Source of the DNA: an uncultured Pseudocitrobacter sp.
Lineage (GTDB): Bacteria > Pseudomonadota > Gammaproteobacteria > Enterobacterales > Enterobacteriaceae
DNA: 64,000 nucleotides
Reading direction: 5' to 3'
Assembly: GCA_913778145.1 (NCBI GenBank)
Contig: CAJYVI010000129.1
Coordinates: 62,001-126,000 of the forward strand
Position 1 is the first letter of the stretch, and every line of letters starts with the position of its first letter. The notes beneath the pieces are model-generated. The model was not told where the DNA came from. It was given only the letters and a program-made list of their open reading frames with translations, and made no database searches. Positions 1-9,364 of this stretch are shown here, piece by piece. Made by a program: the position numbers and the translations under genes.

Positions 1-202
1 CCGCCGTGCGTTTAACGTTGAAGGTATCCTTTGCCTACCGATTCAGGACAGCGATCAAAGCCATATCTGGCTACTGGTTAACGATGACCAGCGGCTGGAG
101 CAGATGATGAGTCAGATAGACAAGCTGGAAGACGTGGTGAAAGTGCAGCGCAACCAGTCTGACCCAACGATGTTTAATAAGATTGCGGTGTTTTTTCAGT
201 AA
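1..202 (+). CDS. ilvN: Acetolactate synthase I small (regulatory) subunit, 3' part
   Basis: The last 66 codons of IlvN are present; the 5' end lies outside the window. IlvN is the valine-sensing ACT-domain subunit of acetolactate synthase I (IlvBN), the first common step of branched-chain amino acid synthesis. The visible part begins [13 protein letters not shown], runs through the acidic helix [18 protein letters not shown] and ends NKIAVFFQ, the usual C-terminus of enterobacterial IlvN. The stop codon (200-202) is only one base from the stop codon of the convergent deoQ. In E. coli K-12 uhpA follows ilvN; here it is replaced by a deoxyribose locus. Confidence 0.95.
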   Translation, partial: RRAFNVEGILCLPIQDSDQSHIWLLVNDDQRLEQMMSQIDKLEDVVKVQRNQSDPTMFNKIAVFFQ

Positions 203-203
203 G

Positions 204-989
204 TTATTCGTCTTCCGAATCTGGCGTGATGACTTTCACCGAACCGTTCCGGCAGTGCGTAACATAATCTGCCGGTAACGGGCGATCGCTTATCAGTATA
301 TCGAAAGCGGATAAAGGAGAGAGGCTGGCAGGCGCAACTTCATCAAAAAGGGCGTGGCGGGCCAGCAGAATTTTTCGTTGTCCCCGCTCCATGGCTTTAC
401 GTTTAGTGGCGAGATCGTCGGGGTTAAACCAGCTGACACCAAAATGCTCATGCACGCCGCTTGCTGAGATAAACACTTTACGCGGATTGAGCGCATCCAA
501 AGGTGAAGGATTATTCGTGTCGTAGAAGGCATCGCTTCGTGCACGATAGGTGCCGCCACAAAGCACCGCCGTGGCGTTGGGTTTTTCGTTCAGCGCCATA
601 AATACGCGGTGTGAGTAGCAGATGCCGGTGAAGCTAATATCGTCTGGAATCATACTGATCACTAACGGAATTTCTGGCCCATTATCAAAGAAGACCAGAT
701 CGTTTTCATTCACCATCCCCGCGGCCAGTATGGCAACCGGAAGATCGTCACGATGATGCGCTTTTTTCACTGAAGTTGAGGGGGATGCTGGTGCGGCGGG
801 CTTGTTCACCATCACGATGTAGCCGCCCAGAAGCGCCAGCGGGAGTGGCTCATCGTCCTGGCTGAGATCCCGGCGAATGGTCATCACTGAAACTTCCAGC
901 ATTCGCGCCGCGTCTTTCAGATGGATTCGGTCGGTCTTCTTCAGTAACTCCATCAAACGTCGAATGCGTTCTTTTTGCTTCGTTTCCAT
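204..989 (-). CDS. deoQ: DeoR-family repressor of the deoxyribose operon
   Basis: A 261-residue regulator. Residues 23-42 form a DeoR-type helix-turn-helix (HLKDAARMLEVSVMTIRRDL), and the rest is the phosphosugar-sensing DeoR C-terminal domain, similar along its length to E. coli DeoR (for example FTGICYSHRVFMALNEKP and LCGGTYRARSDAFY). It is transcribed away from deoK, deoP and deoX, the arrangement known for the deoQKPX deoxyribose locus of Salmonella and some pathogenic E. coli. Family knowledge suggests it represses deoKPX until deoxyribose or its phosphate is present. The choice of DeoQ over another DeoR paralogue rests mainly on gene context. Confidence 0.85.
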   Translation of the reverse strand: METKQKERIRRLMELLKKTDRIHLKDAARMLEVSVMTIRRDLSQDDEPLPLALLGGYIVMVNKPAAPASPSTSVKKAHHRDDLPVAILAAGMVNENDLVFFDNGPEIPLVISMIPDDISFTGICYSHRVFMALNEKPNATAVLCGGTYRARSDAFYDTNNPSPLDALNPRKVFISASGVHEHFGVSWFNPDDLATKRKAMERGQRKILLARHALFDEVAPASLSPLSAFDILISDRPLPADYVTHCRNGSVKVITPDSEDE

Positions 990-1228
990 TCACTCTCTCC
1001 GCAAAGCGTGTTGTATATGTTCCTTGCGTAACATCTGTGTGCGTTTTGGAACATCAACATAGTTGATTCACTATACGTCTGGTCTCGGTGAAATAAAAGG
1101 GCGAAATGACACGATTTTTGCGATTAACTTACGCTGTTTCAGCAGGTTGTGATGTTTTCCATGGTTTTTTATTGGCAGTAAACAATCTTGTTAGCTTAAT
1201 TAATAATCAATAAAATGATGATGCAATC

Positions 1229-1242
1229 GCGATCGCAGTCAC
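1229..1242. promoter_or_regulatory. CRP-like site upstream of deoK
   Basis: The core reads GCGA-TCGCAG-TCAC, one mismatch from the GTGA-N6-TCAC core of CRP sites. It lies about 80 bases upstream of the deoK start, a normal activating position. Catabolite control is expected for a sugar operon. Motif match only. Confidence 0.45.
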
Positions 1243-1260
1243 AAATGGTACAGAAGTAAC

Positions 1261-1284
1261 ATGATAATGTTATTTTATTATCAT
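1261..1284. promoter_or_regulatory. Candidate DeoQ operator
   Basis: A perfect inverted repeat, ATGATAAT-N8-ATTATCAT, ends 31 bases before the deoK start codon. Its position next to a divergent repressor gene makes it the best operator candidate for DeoQ. It is AT-rich, so chance occurrence cannot be excluded. Confidence 0.4.
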
Positions 1285-1315
1285 TGTTGTGTGATTGTTT
1301 CTGAGAGGTAGTAAA

Positions 1316-2236
1316 ATGGATATCGCGGTTATCGGCTCTAACATGGTGGATCTCATCACCTATACCAACCAGATGCCTAAAGAAGGGGAAACGCTGGAAG
1401 CGCCTTCCTTTAAGATTGGTTGTGGCGGTAAAGGCGCAAATCAGGCTGTGGCAGCGGCCAAGCTCAATTCTAAAGTTTTGATGCTAACCAAAGTTGGCGA
1501 TGATATTTTTGCGGATAACACCATTCGTAACCTTGAGTCCTGGGGCATTAATACGACATATGTAGAAAAAGTACCTTGTACCAGCAGTGGTGTTGCGCCG
1601 ATTTTTGTGAATGCTAATTCAAGTAATAGTATTCTTATTATTAAAGGCGCGAACAAGTTTCTCTCACCTGAAGATATCGATCGCGCAGCGGAAGATTTGA
1701 AAAAATGCCAGCTCATTGTGCTGCAACTGGAAGTACAACTGGAGACGGTTTATCACGCCATTGAGTTCGGTAAAAAACACGGTATTGAAGTGTTATTAAA
1801 CCCGGCGCCGGCATTACGTGAACTCGATATGTCCTATGCCTGTAAATGTGATTTCTTTGTGCCAAATGAAACCGAGTTGGAGATATTAACAGGTCTGCCT
1901 GTCGATACGTATGATCATATTCGTATTGCCGCGCGGTCTTTGGTTGATAAAGGGCTGAACAATATTATTGTCACGATGGGCGAAAAGGGCGCGCTGTGGA
2001 TGACGCGCGACCAGGAAGTTCACGTTCCCGCTTTCAAAGTAAGTGCTGTAGATACCAGTGGCGCGGGCGATGCCTTCATTGGCTGCTTTGCTCACTATTA
2101 CGTCCAGAGCGGCGATGTTGAAGCCGCAATGAAAAAAGCCGCTCTCTTTGCCGCTTTCAGCGTCACCGGGAAAGGCACCCAATCATCCTACCCAAGCATT
2201 GAACAATTTAATGAATATTTAACCTTAAACGAATAA
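1316..2236 (+). CDS. deoK: Deoxyribokinase (PfkB/ribokinase family)
   Basis: A 306-residue sugar kinase that phosphorylates 2-deoxy-D-ribose to the 5-phosphate, which DeoC can split to glyceraldehyde-3-phosphate and acetaldehyde. The two PfkB signatures are visible: the glycine-rich GCGGKGANQAV near residues 35-45 and DTSGAGDAF at 246-254, with D252 as catalytic base. The ATG at 1316 is preferred over an in-frame TTG at 1295 because GAGAGG precedes it at good spacing and MDIAVIGSNMVD is the usual ribokinase start. deoP follows after 27 bases. Deoxyribose rather than ribose specificity is inferred from the DeoQ/DeoP/DeoX neighbours. Confidence 0.88.
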   Translation: MDIAVIGSNMVDLITYTNQMPKEGETLEAPSFKIGCGGKGANQAVAAAKLNSKVLMLTKVGDDIFADNTIRNLESWGINTTYVEKVPCTSSGVAPIFVNANSSNSILIIKGANKFLSPEDIDRAAEDLKKCQLIVLQLEVQLETVYHAIEFGKKHGIEVLLNPAPALRELDMSYACKCDFFVPNETELEILTGLPVDTYDHIRIAARSLVDKGLNNIIVTMGEKGALWMTRDQEVHVPAFKVSAVDTSGAGDAFIGCFAHYYVQSGDVEAAMKKAALFAAFSVTGKGTQSSYPSIEQFNEYLTLNE

Positions 2237-2263
2237 TTACCCTGCACTGTAAAAGGTAGCACT

Positions 2264-3580
2264 ATGAACGATAAAAACATCATTCAGATGCCCGATGGGT
2301 ATCTGAATAAGACCCCTCTGTTCCAGTTTATTTTGTTATCCTGTTTATTCCCATTATGGGGATGCGCAGCCGCATTAAATGATATTTTGATTACGCAGTT
2401 TAAAAGTGTGTTCTCACTCAGTAACTTTGCCTCAGCGTTGGTGCAGAGTGCGTTTTACGGTGGTTATTTTTTAATTGCGATCCCGGCATCCCTGGTGATT
2501 AAAAAAACCAGTTATAAAGTGGCGATTTTAATTGGCCTGACGCTCTATATCGTAGGTTGTACGCTCTTTTTCCCGGCATCTCACATGGCGACGTACACCA
2601 TGTTCCTCGCGGCGATATTTGCGATCGCGATTGGTCTGAGCTTCCTGGAAACCGCCGCGAACACCTACAGTTCGATGATCGGCCCGAAAGCGTATGCCAC
2701 CTTGCGCCTGAACATCAGCCAGACGTTTTACCCAATTGGCGCGGCTTCTGGCATTTTGCTCGGCAAATACCTCGTATTCTCTGAAGGTGATAGCCTGCAA
2801 AAACAGATGGCGGGTATGAATGCTGAACAGATCCATAACTTTAAGGTATTGATGCTAGAGAACACGCTTGAACCTTATAAGTACATGATTATGGTTCTGG
2901 TGGTGGTTATGGTGCTGTTCCTGCTCACTCGCTTCCCAACCTGTAAAGTGGCACAAACAGCCAACCATAAGCGCCCGTCTGCGGTCGACACGTTACGTTA
3001 TCTGGCCCGTAATGCCCGCTTCCGTCGTGGCATCGTGGCGCAGTTCCTGTACGTTGGCATGCAGGTGGCGGTGTGGTCATTCACCATCCGTCTGGCGCTG
3101 GAGTTGGGTGATATCAACGAGCGCGATGCTTCTAACTTTATGGTTTACAGCTTTGCCTGCTTCTTTATCGGTAAGTTTGTCGCCAACATTCTGATGACGC
3201 GATTTAATCCGGAAAAAGTTCTTATCCTTTATTCCATTATCGGTGCACTGTTCCTGGCGTATGTCGCGCTGGCCCCGAGTTTCAGCGCCGTCTATGTCGC
3301 CGTTCTGGTGAGTATTCTTTTCGGTCCCTGCTGGGCAACGATTTATGCCGGCACGCTCGATACGGTGGATAACGAGCATACCGAGATGGCGGGGGCGGTG
3401 ATCGTCATGGCGATTGTTGGCGCGGCGGTCGTTCCGGCGATTCAGGGCTATGTAGCGGATATGTTCCACTCGCTTCAGCTTTCATTCCTGGTTTCTATGT
3501 TCTGCTTTGTTTACGTCGGCATCTACTTCTGGCGTGAAAGCAAAGTACGCAACAACCTGGCGGAAGCGACTGCTTCCTGA
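2264..3580 (+). CDS. deoP: Deoxyribose permease (FucP-like MFS)
   Basis: A 438-residue membrane protein with about 12 hydrophobic segments, of the fucose/galactose:H+ symporter branch of the major facilitator family. FucP-like features are the early LFPLWGCAAALNDILI segment and FLETAANTYSSMIGP in the middle of the N-terminal half. It should import deoxyribose across the inner membrane for DeoK. An AAAGGTAG ribosome site precedes the start. It sits between deoK and deoX (5-11 bases to the next start), so the three genes form one operon. Confidence 0.87.
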   Translation: MNDKNIIQMPDGYLNKTPLFQFILLSCLFPLWGCAAALNDILITQFKSVFSLSNFASALVQSAFYGGYFLIAIPASLVIKKTSYKVAILIGLTLYIVGCTLFFPASHMATYTMFLAAIFAIAIGLSFLETAANTYSSMIGPKAYATLRLNISQTFYPIGAASGILLGKYLVFSEGDSLQKQMAGMNAEQIHNFKVLMLENTLEPYKYMIMVLVVVMVLFLLTRFPTCKVAQTANHKRPSAVDTLRYLARNARFRRGIVAQFLYVGMQVAVWSFTIRLALELGDINERDASNFMVYSFACFFIGKFVANILMTRFNPEKVLILYSIIGALFLAYVALAPSFSAVYVAVLVSILFGPCWATIYAGTLDTVDNEHTEMAGAVIVMAIVGAAVVPAIQGYVADMFHSLQLSFLVSMFCFVYVGIYFWRESKVRNNLAEATAS

Positions 3581-3591
3581 GGAGAATGATG

Positions 3592-4605
3592 ATGACAACG
3601 CGTATTGCATTGTGGCGTGAGCTTTTTGCTGAACAACCGCGCACGCTACTCAAAAAAGATGATTTCACTGCGACCGCTTTTCGTTACGCCAGCGGCGTGG
3701 AAGGGCTGAAAATAGAGAACAATCGTGGATACCTGGTGATTCTGCCCTGGATGGGGCAGATGATTTGGGATGCGCAGTTCGATGACCATGACCTGACTAT
3801 GCGGAATATGTTCAGCCAGCCTAAACCGGCGACGGAAGTGGTGGCAACCTATGGTTGTTTCGCATTCCATTCGGGGCTGCTGGCTAACGGCTGCCCGTCA
3901 GCGGAAGATACACATCCACTTCATGGTGAGATGGCCTGTGCTGCAATGGACGAAGCCTGGCTGGAGCTTGATGAAGATGCATTGCGTATCTCGGGTCGCT
4001 ATGAATACGTGATGGGGTTTGGCCATCACTACCTGGCTCAACCCGCTGTAACACTGCGTAAATCCAGCGCCTTGTTTGATATTCAGATGGCAGTAACCAA
4101 CCTGGCGTCAGTGGCAATGCCGCTACAGTACATGTGTCATATGAACTATGCCTATGTGCCAGATGCCACGTTCAGCCAGAATATCCCGGATGAAGCGCTG
4201 AAACTGCGTGAGTCGGTGCCTGCACATGTTAAACCTACCGAGCAGTGGTTGGCGTTCAATCAACGGATTTTGCAGGGCGAAGCGTCACTGGCGACGCTTA
4301 ATCAACCGGCGTTTTACGATCCTGAAATCGTCTTCTTTGCGGATAAACTGGATGCCTATACGGACCGTCCCGAGTTCAGCATGACAGCCCCGGATGGCAC
4401 GACGTATGTAACCCGTTTCTCCAGCACAGAGTTGAATTACGTTACGCGTTGGATCCTGTACAACGGCGATCAGCAGGTCGCGGCATTTGCGCTACCGGCC
4501 ACCTGCCGACCAGAAGGGCATCTCGCCGCGCAGCGTAACGGCACGCTTATCCAGGTTGCTCCCCAGGAGACGCGGACTTTCACGGTAACGACAGGGATAG
4601 CCTGA
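3592..4605 (+). CDS. deoX: DeoX, aldose-1-epimerase-like sugar mutarotase
   Basis: A 337-residue protein of the DUF4432/galactose mutarotase-like fold, the fourth gene of deoQKPX loci. It probably interconverts deoxyribose anomers, but its activity is less well established than that of DeoK. Visible features include ILPWMGQMIWDAQF near the N-terminus, HPLHGEMACAAMDEAW (candidate His/Glu site) and YMCHMNYAYVPDA. Three ATGs lie in a row (3586, 3589, 3592); the third is chosen because GGAG at 3581-3584 then has a 7-base spacing. It closes the operon. Confidence 0.82.
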   Translation: MTTRIALWRELFAEQPRTLLKKDDFTATAFRYASGVEGLKIENNRGYLVILPWMGQMIWDAQFDDHDLTMRNMFSQPKPATEVVATYGCFAFHSGLLANGCPSAEDTHPLHGEMACAAMDEAWLELDEDALRISGRYEYVMGFGHHYLAQPAVTLRKSSALFDIQMAVTNLASVAMPLQYMCHMNYAYVPDATFSQNIPDEALKLRESVPAHVKPTEQWLAFNQRILQGEASLATLNQPAFYDPEIVFFADKLDAYTDRPEFSMTAPDGTTYVTRFSSTELNYVTRWILYNGDQQVAAFALPATCRPEGHLAAQRNGTLIQVAPQETRTFTVTTGIA

Positions 4606-4677
4606 AGACACAAAAAACCATCGCCAGCGCTGAAATTCTCTTTATGATGTCGGGGTTGAACGACATTGAGAGGGCGC

Positions 4678-5130
4678 ATGATCTGGATAATGCTGGCGAC
4701 GCTGGTGGTGGTTTTTGTAGTGGGTTTCCGGGTGATGACATCCGGCCCGCGCCGGGCGATTCGTCGTTTGAGTGAACGTATGGGCATTACGCCAATGCCC
4801 ATAGAATCGATGATCGATCAACTGGGAAAGGAACCCGGCAACGAGTACCTGCACTATCTTGAGCGTCCCAATGAAGCGCATTTACAGAATGCCGCACAGG
4901 TACTGCTGATTTGGCAGGTGTTTATTGTCGACAGCAGCGAAGAGAGCATGCATCGCTGGCATCGTCTGCTGCAAAAATCGCGTCTTGCGGCGCCGATTAC
5001 CGATGCGCAGGTACGGCTGGCGCTGGGGTTTATGCGTGAGCTGGAGCCTGATGCGGGCGAATTGAATGCGTTTCAGATTCGCTACAACGCCCTGTTCCAT
5101 GACGAAGATGGGGTGCGTTGGCTGCATTGA
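4678..5130 (+). CDS. yicN: DUF1198 membrane-anchored protein YicN
   Basis: A 150-residue protein with one N-terminal transmembrane helix (MIWIMLATLVVVFVVGF) followed by a soluble, arginine-rich part that ends ELNAFQIRYNALFHDED. It matches the enterobacterial YicN family (DUF1198); the function is unknown. The ATG at 4678 is chosen over an in-frame TTG at 4666 because GAGAGGGC precedes it and YicN proteins start MIWIML. In E. coli yicN also sits beside nepI, so this is backbone. Confidence 0.85.
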   Translation: MIWIMLATLVVVFVVGFRVMTSGPRRAIRRLSERMGITPMPIESMIDQLGKEPGNEYLHYLERPNEAHLQNAAQVLLIWQVFIVDSSEESMHRWHRLLQKSRLAAPITDAQVRLALGFMRELEPDAGELNAFQIRYNALFHDEDGVRWLH

Positions 5131-5162
5131 TGCGCCGCGAGAGGTTAAGCGAGTGCGGTTTT

Positions 5163-5198
5163 CTCCCTCTCCCTGTGGGAGAGGGCCGGGGTGAGGGC
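5163..5198. repeat. Short palindromic intergenic repeat (CCCTCTCCC family), copy 1
   Basis: A CCCTCTCCC-TGT-GGGAGAGGG hairpin is followed by CCGGGGTGAGGGC. The same roughly 36-base element recurs five more times in the window in both orientations, always at gene ends. It behaves like a REP-type element and may fold as a terminator for yicN. Confidence 0.85.
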
Positions 5199-5315
5199 AT
5201 CAGCGCGCACGCTCCCCCTCTCTCCCCCCAAATAGTTGTCAAAACGTTAAATACGTCACACTCAGGATGTTACACTGCGCGACTTTCCCGCATAAAAACT
5301 AACGCCTGGTGACCT

Positions 5316-6500
5316 ATGACCGAACCGCTTTCCTCCCCACAGCCCAAAGACACCGTGACCCGACCAAACTGGTCAGCGGTTTTTGCCGTGGCCTTTTGCG
5401 TCGCCTGCCTGATCACCGTCGAGTTTTTGCCGGTCAGCCTGCTGACGCCGATGGCGCAGGATCTGGGCATCTCTGAAGGCCTGGCCGGGCAGTCGGTCAC
5501 CATGACCGCATTTGTGGCGATGTTCTCCAGCCTGTTTATCACTCACGCCATTGGGCGCACCGATCGCCGCTACGTGGTGGTGATGTTTGCGGTGCTGCTC
5601 ACGCTCTCCTGCCTGCTGGTATCGTTCGCCAATAGCTTTGCGCTGTTGCTGCTGGGGCGCGCGTGTCTTGGACTGGCGCTGGGTGGATTCTGGGCGATGT
5701 CGGCGTCGTTGACCATTCGTCTGGTGCCGATGCGCGTAGTACCCAAAGCGCTGTCGGTAATTTTTGGTGCGGTGTCGATAGCCCTGGTGATCGCCGCGCC
5801 GCTCGGCAGTTTTCTCGGCGGAATTATTGGCTGGCGCAATGTGTTTAACGGCGCGGCGCTGATGGGCGCGCTGTGTATTCTGTGGGTAATAAAAGCGCTG
5901 CCCTCGCTGCCTGGCGAAGCGGCGCATCAGCAGCAAAACATGTTTAGCCTGATGAAGCGCCCCGGCGTGCTGGCGGGAATGAGCGCCATCTTCCTGGTGT
6001 TCGTCGCGCAGTTCTCTTTCTTCACTTACATTCGCCCGGTTTATACCACGCTGGCAGGCTTTAGCGTGGATGGCCTGACGCTGGTGCTGTTGAGCTTTGG
6101 GATTGCCAGCTTTGTCGGCACCTCGCTCTCTTCTGCCATTTTGAAACGTTCGGTAAAAGGCACGCTGGCCTGTGCGCCCTTCGTGCTGACGCTCAGCGCG
6201 CTGGCGCTGATATTCTGGGGGAGCTCGCCCGTTGTCGCGTCTGCGGTGGCGATTATCTGGGGCTTCGCGTTTGCGATGGTGCCGGTTGGCTGGTCGACGT
6301 GGATCACCCGCTCGCTCTCCGATCAGGCCGAGAAAGCGGGATCGATACAAGTGGCGGTGATCCAGTTCGCTAACACCTGCGGCGCGGCGCTGGGCGGCAT
6401 CGCCCTGGACCATTTCGGTGTGCTGTCGCCTTTGGCGATTTCCGCCTGCCTGATGCTGCTGACGGCCACGCTGGTGGCGACGAAGGTGAGAGTGAATTAA
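5316..6500 (+). CDS. nepI: Purine ribonucleoside efflux pump NepI
   Basis: A 394-residue, 12-segment major facilitator exporter, nearly the length of E. coli NepI (396). Strongly conserved blocks include [38 protein letters not shown] and [19 protein letters not shown]. The E. coli protein exports purine ribonucleosides such as inosine and gives resistance to 6-mercaptopurine. It lies in its usual place between yicN and yicS. A perfect 13-bp inverted repeat follows directly after the stop codon. Confidence 0.93.
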   Translation: MTEPLSSPQPKDTVTRPNWSAVFAVAFCVACLITVEFLPVSLLTPMAQDLGISEGLAGQSVTMTAFVAMFSSLFITHAIGRTDRRYVVVMFAVLLTLSCLLVSFANSFALLLLGRACLGLALGGFWAMSASLTIRLVPMRVVPKALSVIFGAVSIALVIAAPLGSFLGGIIGWRNVFNGAALMGALCILWVIKALPSLPGEAAHQQQNMFSLMKRPGVLAGMSAIFLVFVAQFSFFTYIRPVYTTLAGFSVDGLTLVLLSFGIASFVGTSLSSAILKRSVKGTLACAPFVLTLSALALIFWGSSPVVASAVAIIWGFAFAMVPVGWSTWITRSLSDQAEKAGSIQVAVIQFANTCGAALGGIALDHFGVLSPLAISACLMLLTATLVATKVRVN

Positions 6501-6537
6501 TGATGACCGGATGACGCGACTCGCATCCGGTCATCAT
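6501..6537. terminator. Bidirectional hairpin between nepI and yicS
   Basis: TGATGACCGGATG and its exact reverse complement CATCCGGTCATCA form a 13-bp stem with an 11-base loop. It lies between two convergent genes. There is no strong T-run, so it may work as a REP-like mRNA stabiliser as well as a terminator. Confidence 0.7.
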
Positions 6538-6547
6538 AAACGGGGGA

Positions 6548-6847
6548 TTACTCCGCTTTCGGACACTGTACCTGTTTCACCGCGGCGGCGTAGCGTTCGG
6601 CATCGTTTCTTTCCAGCGCCAGCGTCGCTTCCCGCACGCGCAGACGGTTCTCTTCCGTCGCCAGCACCAGATTCGCAAATTGATCGTCCGACACCGCGCC
6701 TGCCGGGGCGCAGTTTTTCTTCACGTCCTCAATCACCTGCCGCTTTTGCTGCTCGAACTTAAGCCCTTCCATCGGCGACTCGGCATACGCCGCGCCGGAG
6801 GCAGCCAGACAGGCCGCCAGAGAAAACAGCACCGGAATCATTTTCAT
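6548..6847 (-). CDS. yicS: Small periplasmic protein YicS
   Basis: A 99-residue secreted protein. The N-terminus MKMIPVLFSLAACLAASG followed by AAYA is a typical signal peptide with cleavage before ESPMEGL. The mature part is helical and charged, with a cysteine pair (KKNCAPAG and VQCPKAE) and the family block NLVLATEENRLRVREATLAL. It corresponds in place and sequence style to E. coli YicS, of unknown function. An upstream in-frame ATG at 6853 exists, but AGGA is correctly spaced for the second ATG at 6847. Confidence 0.75.
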   Translation of the reverse strand: MKMIPVLFSLAACLAASGAAYAESPMEGLKFEQQKRQVIEDVKKNCAPAGAVSDDQFANLVLATEENRLRVREATLALERNDAERYAAAVKQVQCPKAE

Positions 6848-6911
6848 GCTCATATCCTTATCGGGAATTCATTCCCTTTAACTATATGTGCAGCGGGCGA
6901 TTCTGGACAAT

Positions 6912-7823
6912 TTAGTGACGCTCAACCGGTGTGCTGCGACGGCGGGAATCCAGCGAAATCAGAATAACCGAGGAGAGGATCAGCAGCGTGCCCAGCCAGT
7001 CCGGCAGAGTGAAGGTGATACCGAGCAGCAGCAGCGACAGGAACGCGCTGCTCAGCGGTTCGGCGCAGCTTAAAATACTGGCGCGCGGGCCGCCAATCAT
7101 CTGTGCGCCTTTTAGGTACAGGCTGAAGGTCAGCGAGGTGCCAATCACCACCAGATAAAAGAACGCCAGCACCACGTTGCCGGAAAGCGTGAAGCTCTCG
7201 CCCTGGCCTGCGTAGAACGGCAGCAGCACCGCGCCGCCGATGAGCATGCTCCAGCCGACAATCGGGAGCGTGCCGTAACGCGCAATCAACTGTGACGGAT
7301 AGGTGGTGTAAAACGCCGCCGTAAAGGCAGAGACAATCCCCCAGAACAGCGCGCCTCCGGAGATAGAAAGCGATGTTGGGTTACCGTGGGTAACCAGCAA
7401 AAACGTGCCGATTAACGAGGTACCGATGGCGGCAAAGACCAGCATGCCGGGGCGAGATTTACGTACCAGCGAGAACCACGCCACGATGATCGTCGGGGCC
7501 AGAAATTGCAGCACCGTCGCGGTGGCAGCGTTGGATTTCTCGATGGTCATCAGAAACGACAGTTGCACCGTCAGGGCGCCCACCAGGGTAAAGAACAGCA
7601 GGCTGAGCGCGTCTTTGCGGTTCTTCATAATGCGAAAGATGCGGTCGCCGTGTACGAAAGAGAGCGTCAGCAGAATCAGCCCCGCAAACAGCAGGCGCGT
7701 CATGGTCAAAAACTGCGAGGACATCTGGCTTTGTTCCATAATGTACTGCGCGCAAACCCCTGAACTTCCCCACAGCACGGCGGCGATAAGGACGTTCATC
7801 ATCCCTCTTCTGGTGGAACCCAT
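6912..7823 (-). CDS. yicL: EamA/DMT-family inner-membrane transporter YicL
   Basis: A 303-residue protein with ten hydrophobic segments and two EamA repeats. It is very similar to E. coli YicL ([58 protein letters not shown]). The transported compound is unknown; the family exports metabolites or drugs. The start is set at the ATG before GSTRRG; the frame stays open 23 codons further upstream, but those codons are not conserved in type. In K-12 nlpA follows; here the mur genes do. Confidence 0.9.
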   Translation of the reverse strand: MGSTRRGMMNVLIAAVLWGSSGVCAQYIMEQSQMSSQFLTMTRLLFAGLILLTLSFVHGDRIFRIMKNRKDALSLLFFTLVGALTVQLSFLMTIEKSNAATATVLQFLAPTIIVAWFSLVRKSRPGMLVFAAIGTSLIGTFLLVTHGNPTSLSISGGALFWGIVSAFTAAFYTTYPSQLIARYGTLPIVGWSMLIGGAVLLPFYAGQGESFTLSGNVVLAFFYLVVIGTSLTFSLYLKGAQMIGGPRASILSCAEPLSSAFLSLLLLGITFTLPDWLGTLLILSSVILISLDSRRRSTPVERH

Positions 7824-7909
7824 GTTGTTGTGATCTCTTTTGATTTTTATCAGACAGGAATCATAGCATGCGGAACCAGAAGCCCCCAGCACAGGCCGGG
7901 GGCGGGGGA

Positions 7910-9343
7910 TTAGCTGAGATCGACGTTTTTACTGCCGAACAACCAGGTGAGCAGGAAGCCGCAGAAGTAGGCTACCGCAAGGCCCGCGGCGTAAACCGCC
8001 ATCCCGGCGTAGATACCGCTGTTGGAGGTCATTAACGGCAGCGCGACCAGGCCCGATGGGCCGAAAACGGTGTTCAGGCCGACCGGCAGGCCCATCCACG
8101 CCACCAGGCCGATGAAGAAGCCGCCGCACGCGCCGCCAAAACAGGCGGTGATAAACGGTTTCATGCGTGGCAGCGTGACGCCGTAGATCAGCGGTTCACC
8201 GACGCCCAACAGGCCGGGAATAATCGCCCCTTTAATCTGCGTGCGCAGCAGTGCGCCATGCTTCGCGCGGAAGTAGAGCGCCAGCGCCGCGCCAACCTGA
8301 CCTGCGCCCGCCATCGACAAAATGGTGAACAACGAGTTGAAGCCCTGTGCATCCATCATCGCGAAGTAGACCGGCACGAAACCCTGATGCACGCCAAACA
8401 TGACCGCCAGCAGGAACAGCCCGGCCAGCACCGCAGAGCCGAACGGGTTGCCGTTGAGATGCAGGAACAGCCAGGACATGCCGGTGAACAGGTAACCGCC
8501 GAGCGGCATAATCACCACAAAGGTGACCGCGCCCATAATCAGCAGCGTAATCGCGGAGGTGAGGATCATATCGAGGTTGGCGGGCATGATGCTGCGCACA
8601 CGTCTTTCCACCCATGCGCCCAGAATCGCCGCGATCAGCACGCCGATGATGTTGCCGCGCGGGTCGATATCGTGACCGAAGAACTGCGTGATGCCGGAAT
8701 AAAACCCAACCGTCGCTTCCGGGTTATAGCCCAGCACAAACAGCGAGGCGATAATCGCGCCGTTCACACCCGAACCGCCGAACGCCTTTTGCGTGTTGTA
8801 GCCAATAAGGATACTCAGGAAGGTGAACATCCCCTTGCTGAAGACCTTCATATAGCCGATCACTTCCACCAGCGTGGCGTTAGGATGCGCGCTTTTCAGC
8901 ACGAACATCTGTTCCGCCAGCGTGGCGAAACCAAGCAGCAGGCCGACGGCAATAAAACCAGGGATTAACGGGGTGAAAATGGTGGCGAACTTCGCCAAAA
9001 ACTTCTGAATTCCGCTGGTCTGTTTCTCTTTCAGCGCCTTTTTCTTTTCGCTGGCGACGTCAGCCAGTGAAGGTTCCGCCGTGGGCGAATCTTCCAGCAG
9101 CGTGTTCATCATTTCGGCGGCTGTCTGCGCTTTGCCGGGGCCGAGGATAATCTGGAACTGCTCTTCGCTGACCACTACGCCCAGCACGCCTTCCACCTGG
9201 CGGATGCTGGCGATATCGGCCTGTTGTTCATTACGCAGTGTTAAGCGCAGTCGGGTCATACAGTTCCCGGCCTGAACGACGTTTCCGGCTCCCCCCACCA
9301 GGGAGAGGAGACGGGCTATCATCTCTTTATTTATTTTCGCCAT
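7910..9343 (-). CDS. murP: N-acetylmuramic acid PTS permease, EIIBC
   Basis: A 477-residue phosphotransferase permease. The EIIB domain at the N-terminus carries the phosphorylated cysteine C28 in [10 protein letters not shown]; residues from about 110 to the end form the membrane-embedded EIIC domain, with [15 protein letters not shown] and [18 protein letters not shown]. It has no EIIA domain, so it must borrow one, as E. coli MurP does from Crr (EIIA-Glc). It takes up MurNAc as MurNAc-6-phosphate, the substrate of MurQ, whose gene lies 21 bases upstream on the same strand. Confidence 0.93.
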   Translation of the reverse strand: MAKINKEMIARLLSLVGGAGNVVQAGNCMTRLRLTLRNEQQADIASIRQVEGVLGVVVSEEQFQIILGPGKAQTAAEMMNTLLEDSPTAEPSLADVASEKKKALKEKQTSGIQKFLAKFATIFTPLIPGFIAVGLLLGFATLAEQMFVLKSAHPNATLVEVIGYMKVFSKGMFTFLSILIGYNTQKAFGGSGVNGAIIASLFVLGYNPEATVGFYSGITQFFGHDIDPRGNIIGVLIAAILGAWVERRVRSIMPANLDMILTSAITLLIMGAVTFVVIMPLGGYLFTGMSWLFLHLNGNPFGSAVLAGLFLLAVMFGVHQGFVPVYFAMMDAQGFNSLFTILSMAGAGQVGAALALYFRAKHGALLRTQIKGAIIPGLLGVGEPLIYGVTLPRMKPFITACFGGACGGFFIGLVAWMGLPVGLNTVFGPSGLVALPLMTSNSGIYAGMAVYAAGLAVAYFCGFLLTWLFGSKNVDLS

Positions 9344-9364
9344 TCAATCTGTCTCCAGGACGGT

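Larger units (their letters stand above)
990..1315. other. Divergent deoQ/deoK control region
   Basis: An AT-rich 326-base stretch without a gene separates the start codons of deoQ and deoK. It holds a CRP-like site near 1229-1242 and a perfect 8-bp inverted repeat at 1261-1284 just in front of deoK. Both are listed separately. Nothing else stands out. Confidence 0.7.

Noticed and set aside
5373..6413. A 346-codon open frame on the minus strand opposite nepI
   Set aside because: It is very rich in R, Q and H, typical of the antisense of a GC-rich coding frame, and nepI on the plus strand is a clear orthologue.
8258..8968. A 236-codon frame opposite murP
   Set aside because: Antisense shadow of a clear PTS permease; no ribosome site and no protein-like composition.
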